Shown piece by piece: positions 36,001-47,262 of a DNA stretch of 64,000 bases. The translations under genes and the position numbers were made by a program. The notes beneath the pieces are model-generated. The model ran no database searches. It was given only the letters and a program-made list of their open reading frames with translations, and was not told the DNA's origin. Numbering within the stretch: the first letter of the stretch is position 1; each line of letters begins with the position of its first letter. The DNA comes from Colletotrichum lupini. Its lineage: Eukaryota; Ascomycota; Sordariomycetes; Glomerellales; Glomerellaceae. Where the stretch lies: NCBI RefSeq assembly GCF_023278565.1, contig NC_064675.1, positions 7,130,001-7,194,000 of the forward strand, in the 5' to 3' direction.

Positions 36001-39000
36001 TGTTCACTGGTTACGGAACCCAGGAGGACAGCGTCATCCTCAAACTGCGTGACCAGAACAAGGATGATATCCGCAAGGTTGTTCAGACTGTTCTTTCTCA
36101 CAGCCGTGTTGGTGCCAAGAGCTCGCTGATCCTTGCCATCCTCGAGGAGTACCGCCCCAACAAGCCCAACGTCGGAAATGTCGCCAAGTACCTCCGCACT
36201 GCCCTGCAGCAGTTGACTGAGCTTCAGTCTTCCCGCACCACCTCCAAGGTGTCTCTCAAGGCTCGTGAGATCATGATCCAATGCTCTCTGCCATCCCTTG
36301 AGGAGCGTACCGCCCAGATGGAGCACATTCTCCGCTCTTCCGTCGTGGAGTCTCGTTATGGTGAGGCAGCCTGGGACCACCGTGAGCCCAGCCTGGAGGT
36401 TATCAAGGAAGTTGTTGACTCCAAGTACACCGTCTTCGACGTCTTGACCCTCTTCTTCGCTCACGAGGACCCTTGGGTCTCTCTTGCTGCCCTCGAGGTT
36501 TACGTTCGTCGTGCCTACCGTGCGTATATCCTCAAGCAGATTGAGTACCACTCTGATGAGACCGATACCCCTCTCTTCTGCACCTGGGACTTTGCTCTCC
36601 GCAAGATCGGCCAGAGCGAGTACGGACTGCCTCTTCAGTCCGCCGCACCCTCCTCTCCCGCCACTCCCAGCGGCAGCGGCGGCTCGTTCGACTTCAAGCG
36701 CATCCACTCCATCAGCGACATGTCCTACCTCAACCACAAGTGGGACTCTGAGCCCAACCGCAAGGGTGTCATCGTGCCCGTCAAGTACCTCGACGACGCC
36801 GAGGACTTGCTCGGCAAGGCTCTTGAGACCTTGACCGTCTCTGAGAAGGCCAGAAAGCGCAGCACCCCCGGTCTCATTCCTGACTTGAGTGGCAAGCGCA
36901 AGCCCGCTGCCCCCAAGGTCGACTCTGACGAGCTCTCCGCCGTCATCAACGTTGCTGTCCGCGACGCCGAGAGCAAGAGCGACCAGGAGATCCTTTCTCG
37001 CATCGTGCCCATTGTCGAGCAGTTCAAGGAGGAGCTTCTCAACCGCAACGTCCGCCGTATCACCTTCATCTGCGGTCGCAACGACGGTGCCTACCCCGGC
37101 TACTACACCTTCCGTGGCCCCGAGTACGTTGAGGATGACAGCATTCGTCACAGTGAGCCCGCTCTCGCTTTCCAGCTTGAGCTCGGAAGACTTGCCAAGT
37201 TCCACATCAAGCCCGTCTTCACTGAGAACAAGAACATCCACGTTTACGAGGGTATCGGCAAGGCCGTCGACGGTGACAAGCGTTACTTCACTCGCGCTGT
37301 CATTCGTCCCGGCCGTCTCCGTGATGAGATCCCCACTGCCGAATACTTGATCTCTGAGGCCGACCGCGTTATCAACGACATCTTTGACGCTCTTGAGATC
37401 ATTGGCAACAACAACTCCGATTTGAACCAGGTCTTTATCAACTTCACCCCTGTGTTCCAGCTTCACCCCCAGGAGGTTGAGAGCAGTCTCCAAGGCTTCC
37501 TGGACCGCTTCGGAGCCCGCGCTTGGCGTCTTCGTGTCGCCCAGGTTGAGATTCGTATTATCTGCACTGATCCCGACACTGGCGTCCCCTACCCTCTGCG
37601 TGTCATCATCACCAACACCTCTGGATACGTTGTTGATGTTGACATCTACGCTGAGCGCAAGTCTGAGAAGGGCGAGTGGGTCTTCAACAGCATTGGCGGT
37701 ACCAAGGAGAAGGGTCCCATGCACCTGTTGCCTGTCTCGACCCCCTATGCCACCAAGAACCCTCTGCAGCCCAAGCGTTACAAGGCTCACTTGATGGGTA
37801 CTCAGTACGTCTACGATTTCCCCGAGCTCTTCCGCCAGGCCATCCAGAACAGCTGGACCCAGTCGGTCAAGAAGCATGGCGCACTGGGCGCTCAGCAGCC
37901 CAAGTCTGGCGAGTGTGTCTCGTACACTGAGCTCGTCCTGGACGACAAGGACACTCTTCAGGAGGTCAACCGCGAGCCTGGAACCAACACCTGCGGTATG
38001 GTTGGTTGGATCTTCAACGCCAAGACCCCCGAGTACCCCAAGGGTCGCAAGTTCATTGTTGTTGCCAACGATATCACTTACATGATCGGTTCTTTTGGCC
38101 CTAAGGAGGATAACTTCTTCTACAAGTGCACTGAGCTCGCTCGCAAGCTTGGCATCCCCCGCATCTATCTATCTGCTAACTCTGGTGCCCGTCTCGGTGT
38201 CGCCAACGAGCTTATGCCCTACTTCAAGGTCGCGTGGAACGACGCCAACAAGCAGGACAACGGCTTCAAGTACCTCTACCTCGACGACGAGGCCCAGAAG
38301 CGCTTCGCCAAGGACGTCATCACCGAGGAGATCTCCGAGGACGGTGAGAAGCGCCACAAGATTGTCACCATTGTCGGTCAGGAGGACGGTCTTGGTGTTG
38401 AGTGTCTGAGAGGATCTGGTCTCATCGCTGGTGCGACGAGCAAGGCCTACAACGACATCTTCACCATCACCTTGGTCACTTGCCGTTCCGTCGGTATTGG
38501 TGCCTACCTCGTCCGCCTTGGTCAGCGTGCTGTCCAGATCGAGGGCCAGCCCATCATTCTTACTGGTGCCCCTGCCTTGAACAACGTTCTTGGTCGCGAG
38601 ATCTACACCTCCAACTTGCAGCTTGGTGGCACTCAGATCATGTACCGCAACGGTGTCTCCCACATGACCGGTACTGATGACTTTGATGGTGTTTCCAAGA
38701 TTGTAGAGTGGATGTCCTTCATCCCCGAGAAGCGTGGCAGCCCCATCCCAGTCAGCCCCAGCACCGACGGCTGGGACCGCGATGTCGTCTACACGCCTCC
38801 CCAGAAGCAGGCTTACGATGTCCGCTGGATGATTGGCGGTCACCCCACCGACAACGGTGGCTTCGAGGCTGGTCTTTTTGACAAGGACTCCTTCGTCGAG
38901 ACTCTCGGCGGCTGGGCCCGTACCGTCGTCGTCGGTCGTGCTCGCCTCGGTGGCATCCCCATGGGTGTCATCGCCGTCGAGGCCCGCTCCGTTGAGAACA

Positions 39001-40031
39001 TTACCCCTGCCGATCCCGCCAACCCCGACTCTATCGAGCAGATCACCAACGAGGCTGGTGGTGTGTGGTACCCCAACTCCGCCTTCAAGACCGCTCAGGC
39101 CATCAACGACTTCAACAATGGTGAGCAGCTGCCGTTGATGATCCTCGCCAACTGGAGAGGTTTCTCTGGTGGTCAGCGCGATATGTACAACGAGGTCTTG
39201 AAGTACGGTTCCTACATCGTCGACGCCCTCGTCAAGTACGAGCAGCCCATCTTCGTCTACATTCCTCCCTTCGGAGAGCTTCGTGGTGGTTCTTGGGTCG
39301 TCGTCGACCCGACTATCAACCCTGAGGCTATGGAGATGTACGCTGATGTTGATGCCCGCGGTGGTGTCCTCGAGCCCGAGGGTATCATTGGTATCAAGTA
39401 CCGCAAGGACAAGCAGCTCGAGACCATGGCTCGCCTGGACCCCGTCTACGCCTCTCTTAAGAAGCAGATGACTGCCGATCTGCCCAAGGAGCAGGCCGAC
39501 GAGATCAAGAAGAAGATGACCATCCGCGAGAAGCAGCTCCTGCCTGTCTACTCCCAGGTTGCCATCCAATTCGCCGACCTGCACGACCGTGCTGGTCGCA
39601 TGAAGGCCAAGGGTGTCATTCGTGACCAACTGGAGTGGGTCAACTCCCGTCGCTACTTCTACTGGCGTCTGCGCCGTCGTCTCAACGAGGAGTACCTCCT
39701 CAAGCGCATGTCGGCAACCGTCCTCACTTCCACCCCCGGCAATGACAAGTCCAAGGCTCCCGAGACCCGCAGCCGCAACCTCCAGCTCCTCGAGAGCTGG
39801 TCTGGTGTCGTCAACTTCTCCACTGCCGATCGTGAGGTGGCTGAGTGGTACGAGGCCAACCGCAAGTCCGTCACTGACAGAATCGAGACCGTCAAGGCCG
39901 ACAACCTGGCTGCTGACCTCAGCTCTGTCCTGAGAGCCAACAAGAGCGCCGCCATGCGTGGTGTTCGCGATGTCATCCGCACGATGCCGCCTGAGGAGCG
40001 TGACCAACTCCTCAAGTACCTGCGCGATTAA
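33022..40031 (+). CDS. acc1: Acetyl-CoA carboxylase, cytosolic multifunctional, 2282 aa
   Basis: Exons 33022-33207, 33300-33565 and 33635-40031 give 2282 residues, the usual fungal length. It makes malonyl-CoA for fatty acid and polyketide synthesis. Biotin carboxylase comes first ([19 protein letters not shown]-grasp loop [11 protein letters not shown]; catalytic [15 protein letters not shown]), then the biotin carrier motif EVMKM with the biotinylated lysine at residue 735, the same number as in yeast Acc1. A long central regulatory region follows, then the carboxyltransferase ([38 protein letters not shown]-type site as [16 protein letters not shown]). In the central region [10 protein letters not shown] (Ser1176) fits the Snf1/AMPK site consensus. 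Codon use is strongly biased, as expected for high expression. Confidence 0.98.
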
Positions 40032-40799
40032 ACCAACATATATGGAGTGTGGTCGGCGTAACGTTTATGGGTGGTGTAAGGGTATAATTGGGGTTAGACA
40101 TGTTTTTCCTGGGATGATTATGACTATGTACGAGCATTATTCCGCATTTGTGTTAAGATAGATTTCAATGTTGGGAAAATACTCCCTTTAATGAACCCCC
40201 GTCTACCATGCATGTGATTGTGAAGTTGAGTTGGGTACATTGAGATTGAGCGTTGATGGCGTGAGTGATTCGAGGGTGACCTATCTATCGGCTACAGCGT
40301 CGCTGGGTGACTTCTGTTGGGTTGTTTTCCTACACATCACTTGCAGAGGGAGATGCAATCTGATGCTTGAAGTACAAAGCGTGCTGAATCCTGATTCGGC
40401 ATCTGTAGCCCCATCAGGATGATGTAGTACCTCTTTCTCATTAACGAATTCACACACCCTTAACATACAGACCAGAACGAAACTCCTAACGCCCAGAAAA
40501 AACCAAAACCTTTTGATACACCCCGATCTTGATCCCCTCGAACGCTCCCTATACCCTCCTCATCTACACCTAGGTCCGCGCCCGACGCTCTCTCCTTTCC
40601 ACGGTATCTGAACCGCAAGGTATTCAAGCGCGCCCAGCACCGGGTCTCCTCGTACACCGCAACCCAGCCATGCCTCCAGAGCCTCCTGGATTTCCCCAGC
40701 CGCAAGCGAGATTATTATCATTCGTCGCTTGAGGCCCCGCGGGCTGGAGGCTGGAGGCATGGCCACTCCCCAATCAACCGCCTATACCTTGGCGTTGGT
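40032..40799. other. Region between convergent ACC1 and a minus-strand gene
   Basis: Both neighbouring genes end here, so it should hold two 3' UTRs. No gene seen. Confidence 0.5.
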
Positions 40800-42827
40800 C
40801 TACATCGCCCGGCGCTTCGTCTGGCGCTCACCGTCCATCGACGACGGCGTATTCGCCGGCGATGTAATCGGCATGCCGCCGGGTGTCGGGGGAGGCCGGC
40901 CTGTTAGGCGAGGATCGTAGCTGTTGGAGATCGCGTCGTGCGATCTCTTTTGACCTGTGGCTGGACCGGACCCGGCGATTGTACCTCGTGCTGGGGGCAT
41001 GCCAGGCATACCTGAAGCCATCTGCGGTCTTGAGGCCATCTGTGTTTGGCTCTGGTCCCAGATATTGCTGTAGAAGGAGAGCTGTGGCGGGATCCGGGGC
41101 TGCGGCTGGGGCTGGGAGTGGAGGAACATGTTTCCAGTCGAGGCCCGGGGGAAGGGAGCAACACCAGCCGGAGCTCGGGCGGAGGCAGTACCGGCCATGG
41201 GCGAGCTCAGTCCCGCGTATTGTGACGACGCCGCCGTGTTCGCCATGTAGGCCGAGTTCATGTATCCCTGCTGAGCTAGCATGCCATTCGACGCGCGCCT
41301 GAATGTGCGTGGCGTCCGTATCTGGTGGACCACCGGGTTGGATAGATAGCCGGCCTGGGGTGGGAAGCCCTGATATGGCATACCGTTGGGTGGCATGCCC
41401 TGGGGCAACATGCCCTGGGCCGGCATGCCGCGATATGGCGTCTGCGGGCTCTGAACGAAGTTGGGGAAGCCAGGGGGCATGTTTTGATATGCCAGGTACT
41501 GAGATGACATACCCTGCGACCCTGTAGCCTGGGCGGACATCGCGAGAGACATTCCCTGCCCCCCACTGTTGAGCATGTTGTTCCCCACGCCCATCGCCAT
41601 GGTATTCAGGCCGGGATATGTAGGGACAGGTCTCTGAGAGACCTGAGGAGAGGCCGTATATCCATTCTGAATCGGCATGCCCCCAGCTGGCATCATTGGA
41701 CGCCGCTGCTGGATATCCGGCCGTCTATGGCCTTCGAACCTCGGCATGTTCATGGCGGGGCGGGGGCCCTGGGATGCCGCTCTGACTGATGCCGCGTGAA
41801 CGGGGGTGGGGGACGCCGTTGGCGTGGCACCGCCGTGGGGAGTCTGCGCTCGAAGCGCTCTCAGGGTCGCTTGGTTTGGCCCGCTCAAAGTAGGTCTCAT
41901 GTGCTGCGGAACCGTTCGGTAGCTGGTGGGCATCTTGTTGCCCATTGCCATGGTATTCTGGGCGGGATATGTTGAAGCAGGCTTCTGAGAGACCTCCGGG
42001 GCGGGTCTTAATTGCTGCTGCTGCTGCTGCTGCTGCTGAGGTGGCGCTTGTGCAGTTGGGATGACGGAAGTTGATTGTTCGCTCTTTGTATTAGCGGTGA
42101 ATGAAGTAGGTTTTCCTTCGACGAGATTCTCAGGGGTAGGTTGAGAGAGAGGGGGGCTTGGGAGGTGAACTGTTGTTGGGAGACAGATGGAATGATGATT
42201 CTCAATGAGTCTCATGTCAGGAGTCGGGGGACATGAAGGGCCGCCGAACAAGCTCTCCAGGTCATCGGTTGTTGATTCCTCTACCTCCAGCTCGGGGACG
42301 TCGACCTCGGGCTTGGGGATGCTGGCAGTCATGTTCTTGTCGATGTGCTGGGCTTCTTCGGGACCGGTTGGGATTGGATGAGATCCAAGCTCTCCAATAG
42401 ACACTGGTCCGATTTGCTGTAGCACTTCAAGGCCTTCATTATCGTCGTTGATGTCGTCTGAGATGACCACGATACTAGCGTGGTCTTCACTTCCAGACTC
42501 GACTGAATTGGCCTTATTCATCAAGGCCATACTCGCCTTCTCAGCCTCCTCCTCCTTCTTCATCCATTTACCAAGAGTCAACGAGATCTGTAGGTCCATG
42601 TACTTTCCTCTTTCGCGGATGCCACGAGACATTTCGAGATCCCAAATCTCGCACGTGGGATTGGAGCATTTGTAGACGCCACCCTCAGTCTTGCGACGCT
42701 CTGTGTTGGCGAGCAGGCAATTTGAGAGGCCAGGGCACAGTTCGCCGGTCTGGACGTATTTGGTGCAGTGACGGACCGTGTCTCTGGGCCAGTCGCATTT
42801 GCAAATAACTTGGCCGGAAACGCACAT
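40800..42827 (-). CDS. Hypothetical low-complexity protein, 675 aa, poly-Q and Met/Pro/Gly-rich
   Basis: A single long frame. The first 60 residues carry eight cysteines (2, 9, 11, 21, 31, 37, 54, 59) around a CKC and a CxNxxC motif and could bind zinc; I cannot name the domain. Residues 60-260 are acidic. A poly-Gln run encoded by CAG repeats (42013-42038) follows near residue 265. The rest is rich in Met, Pro, Gly, Gln and Ser, with repeated PxGMPxxGMP-type motifs. A block of about 19 residues (VSQ.P..TYP..NTMAMG) is present twice. The C-terminus ends in basic patches (QKRSHD, QTKRRAM) that could be nuclear localisation signals. Such composition suggests a nuclear or RNA-associated protein (inference only). 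Confidence 0.75.
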   Translation of the reverse strand: MCVSGQVICKCDWPRDTVRHCTKYVQTGELCPGLSNCLLANTERRKTEGGVYKCSNPTCEIWDLEMSRGIRERGKYMDLQISLTLGKWMKKEEEAEKASMALMNKANSVESGSEDHASIVVISDDINDDNEGLEVLQQIGPVSIGELGSHPIPTGPEEAQHIDKNMTASIPKPEVDVPELEVEESTTDDLESLFGGPSCPPTPDMRLIENHHSICLPTTVHLPSPPLSQPTPENLVEGKPTSFTANTKSEQSTSVIPTAQAPPQQQQQQQQQLRPAPEVSQKPASTYPAQNTMAMGNKMPTSYRTVPQHMRPTLSGPNQATLRALRAQTPHGGATPTASPTPVHAASVRAASQGPRPAMNMPRFEGHRRPDIQQRRPMMPAGGMPIQNGYTASPQVSQRPVPTYPGLNTMAMGVGNNMLNSGGQGMSLAMSAQATGSQGMSSQYLAYQNMPPGFPNFVQSPQTPYRGMPAQGMLPQGMPPNGMPYQGFPPQAGYLSNPVVHQIRTPRTFRRASNGMLAQQGYMNSAYMANTAASSQYAGLSSPMAGTASARAPAGVAPFPRASTGNMFLHSQPQPQPRIPPQLSFYSNIWDQSQTQMASRPQMASGMPGMPPARGTIAGSGPATGQKRSHDAISNSYDPRLTGRPPPTPGGMPITSPANTPSSMDGERQTKRRAM

Positions 42828-44215
42828 TTTGGCGGTTGTAATGGTTATTGGTGCGTGGTGGGTGTGGTGATTCGACTACCTTACTGTCGATTGCTCAAGG
42901 ATCGATCAGTTGACTTGTAGTATCGTACCTATTGCCTAGAGGTTGATTATAGACAGAATTGAATCGGGCCCGCCGTCGTGAATGATTATGGGTGAAGTTT
43001 AGGTGTAAGTGATTCACAAGAATAGGTCCTGTGGTATGAGAATGGGTAGAGGGCAAGGCAGTAGAACTGTAATTAGAAGAAGAGAATAAGTTGGTTGTAA
43101 GAAGGAAGGGAAGCAGAGATCTGGGACAGAAGAGAAGGAAAAAGCTGGGAAGAAGAAGGTGAATCTCAGAGTACCGGAGATAGACTGGCTAAGGTGGGAA
43201 GCCATGGAGTTGACCTTACGGCCTCAGAAGAAAAAGGGCGGCTGCTTCAAGTGGGGCACCCATCTCCGATGGCGATGGTGAATGACTTGCTATATAAGGT
43301 ACCGTGCGATGAGTGAATGAAGGGGTACCGGAGATAGGTCCTGGTGGTGAATGAAGGATAGGTAGCCCTCAAGGTACCTGGAGTAAGTTCAGATGAGTTC
43401 AACCTGCTTGAGCAATTTGACGCAAGCTACCTCTATGATGTTTCTCCGATGCTCATATTGAATGTTGAAAGAGGACGAGCCAGCCAACTGCCTACCTCTT
43501 CGAACTTTCTCCCGTGTTCACGTCAACTCGGGCCCGGTGATAAATATACCTGTGAATCTAGTCTCTGGACCTTGGGAACTGGACTTCTCGGAGATGGAAA
43601 TGTGGGTGTCCTCGTTTTGAGGGAAGTCTGATTTGGGGCTTACATCGAGGAGCTGGGGCCATTCTTCGGCGATAGAGAAACGTGGTGGACTGCGGTATTA
43701 CTTAGTGTGTGATAGACACTATCTGAGCAGTAATTCATATAAACGTAGAGTCAGAAGCTGGTTGGGAAAGATCACACTGAGAGTATTCCGCTTCGCCATG
43801 AGAGCTATGAAATCAGAGATGCTTCGAAACGACGTTGAGGGCGAAAAAAGCAAGTTGAGAGTAAGAAAATTGTTATAGACATAACGTAAATAGTCTGTTG
43901 AGACAGTGGGGGTATTCACTGATACCATGTATAGATACCGTGTATACGATATCGAGAACCGCCCGAGCAGCCAGCAAAGGCAGAATATAAAAACAAATAA
44001 CGTTGTAGCAACGAATAATTAACCATGAATACTGTTATGAAGTCCGCCACTGCTTTGTTAATCAGACCTTACCTTGATCTCAGAGGGTCGATGTGTAGGA
44101 GACAGTGAAGCTCGCCCATATCATACAAAGCAATTGTCTCGTTGCAAACAAACCTATGACAATCCCAACTAGGAAACTGGCAAACGGATCCGTCAATGGG
44201 GTCCACGCCTTTCTT
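42828..44215. promoter_or_regulatory. Upstream region of the poly-Q gene; no other gene seen
   Basis: Pyrimidine-rich leader on the minus strand from about 43010 to 43190, then GGTACC motifs at about 43300, 43325 and 43373. The stretch 43700-44210 is A-rich and probably holds the 3' flank of the epoxide-hydrolase gene. Short frames on both strands look fortuitous. Confidence 0.4.
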
Positions 44216-45454
44216 CTAAAGTGACTGGGCCAGTGTTATGATCTCTTGTGCCGTCTCTTCAGACTTTTCGATGTTGACCCAGTGACCCGCCCCAGGAATT
44301 ATGACCGACCCCATCCAGCAGTCGGACCGAACGCTCTCGCCGTTCTCCATGGCTTCAAGAGCGCCAGGAACCTGGTACGTTCCCCAATCATGTGTCCCAG
44401 AGACGTACTTTGTCGGGATCGCCAGCTTTGTTCCCGCAAAACAGAGGAGGTCTGCAGACAAGGCCGGGTCGATGAGGACTTTGTACCACAACAAAGAAAG
44501 TCGGAACGTGTTTCGGGAGTATTCGTCAACATAGACCTGAAGTTCTGCATCGGTGAGCCATGATGTTTCGCTGAGTTTGGCTCGCACTTCGGCCGACTCT
44601 TGGGCCATGTCCAGCTCAATGTTTCCGCGCATCGATAGATCCGCTCTCATTACGTAGTAATGCGGCATGACTGAGATCTCTTGTGCTGTCCATGCTTCGA
44701 GGGGCCGAGGATTATTCAAACTGTAATCTGCAGACTTTAGATGGAAGTATCCCCGGAGGAACTCGTGCATCGGCTGGCCTGTGGGATGAGTCCATTCGTC
44801 GACTGCTCCTGATGAGGCATTGTAGTACTTGTAGTGCTTTCTTGGCGGGTCAAGCTTCAAGAGAGAGGATTGAATGTCATTGTCATTCTTGATCGTCTTC
44901 CCGCCATCCTCCCGTTTGGATTCAAACAAAGAAGCTAGTTGCGGTGCAGGTCCAGTTCCCAAGGGCAGCTGAGGAGATCCCTTGAACGGATGCGCCATCA
45001 AAACCAAGGACTTGATCATATCTGGCCGCGTGATGGCGCACATTGAAGCCACGAATGCCCCGAGATCGTGCCCGACGAGAGTGTGAATGCTCTCGTAACC
45101 GAGTGCATGGACTAGTGTGACCACATCCCGCAGAGCGGTCAGCGGACGGATTGTCTCTTCGCTGATCGGACTCAGATTGGCGTTGTGCGTTCGGCCAAAG
45201 CCTCTCATATCAGGAGCGACTGCATAGTACCCCGCCGCGGCGAGTTTTGGCATGACAGCAGACCAGTCGAATGACAGGTTTGGAAAGCCGTGGAGAAGTA
45301 GTATTAGAGGCGGGGGGTCTTTAGAAGGATTATTTTTTGGGAAAGACTCGAGAATGTGGAACTTTAGCCCTATGGGCGAAGTGTCAACATAGCGAGAGGT
45401 GACGCCGGGGGGGAGATCCCACGGAGGCAATTGTGCTAGGTCCATTATCCCCAA
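44216..45454 (-). CDS. Epoxide hydrolase-like alpha/beta hydrolase, 412 aa
   Basis: The core has HGFP at residues 55-58 (oxyanion loop), VGHDLGAF with nucleophile Asp130 rather than Ser, SGTHDWG with probable acid Asp356, and GAGHW with His391, matching the Asp-His-Asp triad of soluble epoxide hydrolases and related dehalogenases. The lid between residues 160 and 310 is longer than in typical 320-residue enzymes and contains several tyrosines (HYKYYN, HYYVMR) that could polarise an epoxide; which ones do is not clear. There is no signal peptide. It reads in the same direction as, and 352 bp downstream of, the broken GH43 gene. Substrate unknown. Confidence 0.85.
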   Translation of the reverse strand: MGIMDLAQLPPWDLPPGVTSRYVDTSPIGLKFHILESFPKNNPSKDPPPLILLLHGFPNLSFDWSAVMPKLAAAGYYAVAPDMRGFGRTHNANLSPISEETIRPLTALRDVVTLVHALGYESIHTLVGHDLGAFVASMCAITRPDMIKSLVLMAHPFKGSPQLPLGTGPAPQLASLFESKREDGGKTIKNDNDIQSSLLKLDPPRKHYKYYNASSGAVDEWTHPTGQPMHEFLRGYFHLKSADYSLNNPRPLEAWTAQEISVMPHYYVMRADLSMRGNIELDMAQESAEVRAKLSETSWLTDAELQVYVDEYSRNTFRLSLLWYKVLIDPALSADLLCFAGTKLAIPTKYVSGTHDWGTYQVPGALEAMENGESVRSDCWMGSVIIPGAGHWVNIEKSEETAQEIITLAQSL

Positions 45455-45806
45455 GCAATTCGTCGACCGGCGTGAGTCAGTTTTTACGTAAAGGAGGAGC
45501 TACCAGTTAAAAAAGTTCAAAAGGCTCTGTTGTACGAACAGTCTTGCAAAGGGCAAGGGACTGAAGAGGCTTTTCAACGTTCGTTGATCTTGTTAAAGCA
45601 GTTGTTCGCGTGCCTCGGCTATTGAGGGGCTTTGGAGAACTACGTCACGGGAAATCAGCCATAGCTTATGCGGAGGAATCAAGCAGCCGATTACTCCTCA
45701 GGCGGCGCATCAACGGCGACTTTCCATCTGTCTGAATTACTCAGCTCTGACAAACTTATGCTTACTGCCATTCGGGTCATGAGGTTTAGGAACCGGAGTT
45801 ACTCTG
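45455..45806. other. Short intergenic region between GH43 3' end and hydrolase
   Basis: Contains the GH43 3' flank and the promoter of the hydrolase on the minus strand. Nothing else seen. Confidence 0.4.
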
Positions 45807-47057
45807 CTATTCTACCGTGAATCTGCTGAAATGAACCTCGGCACCGACGGTTCCATCTTTCACAGCGTGCGCAAAGACACCAAAGATCGGCCCTGTCATC
45901 TCTCTCTCAACCAAGTCGGCAACTTGCGCCCTTCCCACTGGATTCCAATCTTCCGAGTCGTTCTCGCGATACAAAAATGTATACTCCTGCGCATTTGCTT
46001 CCACGCGCATTCCAAGCACTGTTGTGGATGTATTGACCGGGATAGAAGTTGATTGAGTTTTGTCTTCTGATGTTGTCGTCACGTTGAACACCACTTCCGA
46101 AGACTGAAAGTGAAATGTAAGAGAAACGTGGCGCGGCGCATCCTTATACATGGCTAGTCCGGCCTCCACGGGCTCCCTTCTGAACGCATTGGAGATATCC
46201 AGACTTACTGAAGCAGATGCATCAATGGATCTTTGTCTCTTGCCAATAAACGTGCTAGTACCGGTAGGAATCGATAGGTTGCTAGCACTGCACCGGAGTA
46301 CCAAATCTGTCTCGCCGCTGATTTGATACATCTCGCATTCGGGGTCGCGGATGTACACGAGATCAAGGTTTGCCGGAGTCTTGTGAATCAATGATGCGTT
46401 ACCACCAACAGGGCCAGAAAGAACACGCTCAAACTCCATTGTGGGTTGTTGAATCGTTGGCCATCCGTCTTCCGGCCAATCGACTGCGGTCAGGAAAGTC
46501 TCCCGGCCAAGCGGTGGACGATCGTTTTCATTTCGTACACCAAGAACTGCTGCCCACCAAGCGCCACTCTGGTCCTGGAAGAGTTCAGCATGGCCGATGT
46601 TCTGGATGTACTCGTCTGTTTTCCCATCGGCGGTCATGATAGGATTTGCATCGCAGGATTCGTAGGGGCCCCAAATATCCTTTGAGCGCCCAATACTCAA
46701 CAGGTGATGCTCAAAGGTGCCACCCTCAGCGACAAGGAGATAATAGTAGCCTCCTCGCTTGTATATATGAGGGCCCTCGGTATCGTAGCGCGCGAAGCCG
46801 CCCCATATCTCTTGGGCTTCAGTCAGAGCCTTGCCTGTTGCAATATCCATCTCGAATTGCTTGATCGTGCAGCTGGGCTGTTTGAGACGGTCTATCATCC
46901 AGCATCCCTGTACATAGACACGGCCGTCGTCGTCAAAATACAGACTCGGGTCGATACTATGGAAAGAAAAATGAATTGGATCGGTCCAATTGCCTGACCA
47001 GATATCGGTAGTGGTGATGTAGAAGTTGCCTAAGGAGAAGGTATCTTTATCGTGCGT
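45807..47057 (-). pseudogene. GH43 beta-xylosidase/arabinosidase, 3' part of a gene split by a retrotransposon
   Basis: This is the downstream 1.25 kb of a GH43 gene whose 5' part lies at 55001-55385, on the far side of copia copy 2. The frame stays open up to the junction: NFYITTTDIWSGNW, then HSIDPSLYFDDDGR (pKa-modulating Asp), then EGPHIYKRGGYYYLLVAEGG (the Glu is the expected general acid), GHAELFQ, and a C-terminal beta-sandwich from about 45810 to 46450. No stop or frameshift was found. With one copy of the TGCGT duplication counted once, the two parts join in frame to about 524 residues, the normal size for this GH43 subgroup. A shorter product could start at the internal Met at 46898, but it would lack the catalytic base. 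Confidence 0.9.
47053..47057. repeat. Target-site duplication TGCGT, left copy
   Basis: Identical to 55001-55005. Five bases is the usual duplication for copia integrases. Confidence 0.9.
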
Positions 47058-47262
47058 TATTGGATTGGAAGTCTAATTCGACCGCGGCATACAGCCGACT
47101 GCGCAGGGGCCAATTAGGGGCCCTATTTACGATTATCGTAGCTAGCCTAACCTACGGTTAGAACCTCTTTTTTATACTTACTACGTAAATATTTATATAG
47201 TTTAATTAATCTCTTCGTTAACTACGGTTCGAACTAACTACCTTATAATAGGGATATTAATA
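47058..47262 (+). repeat. Left LTR of copia copy 2, 205 bp
   Basis: Begins TATTGGATTGG (a decayed TGTTGG/TGTCGG) and ends GGGATATTAATA (a decayed GGGATACCAACA). Its first half keeps G and C where the right LTR has A and T; its second half is the reverse. Confidence 0.92.

Noticed and set aside
33942..37877. 1311-codon open frame on the minus strand inside ACC1
   Set aside because: It is the antisense shadow of a gene with very strong codon bias, which removes codons whose complement is a stop. The deduced protein is low-complexity Leu/Gly/Val/Asp-rich with no domain. The 612-codon minus frame at 38169-40007 has the same origin.
45807..46898. 3' GH43 fragment as an independent functional gene starting at the internal Met
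   Set aside because: It would lack the catalytic base Asp and the second catalytic Asp region, and the frame continues upstream to the retrotransposon border, so it is the tail of a split gene.
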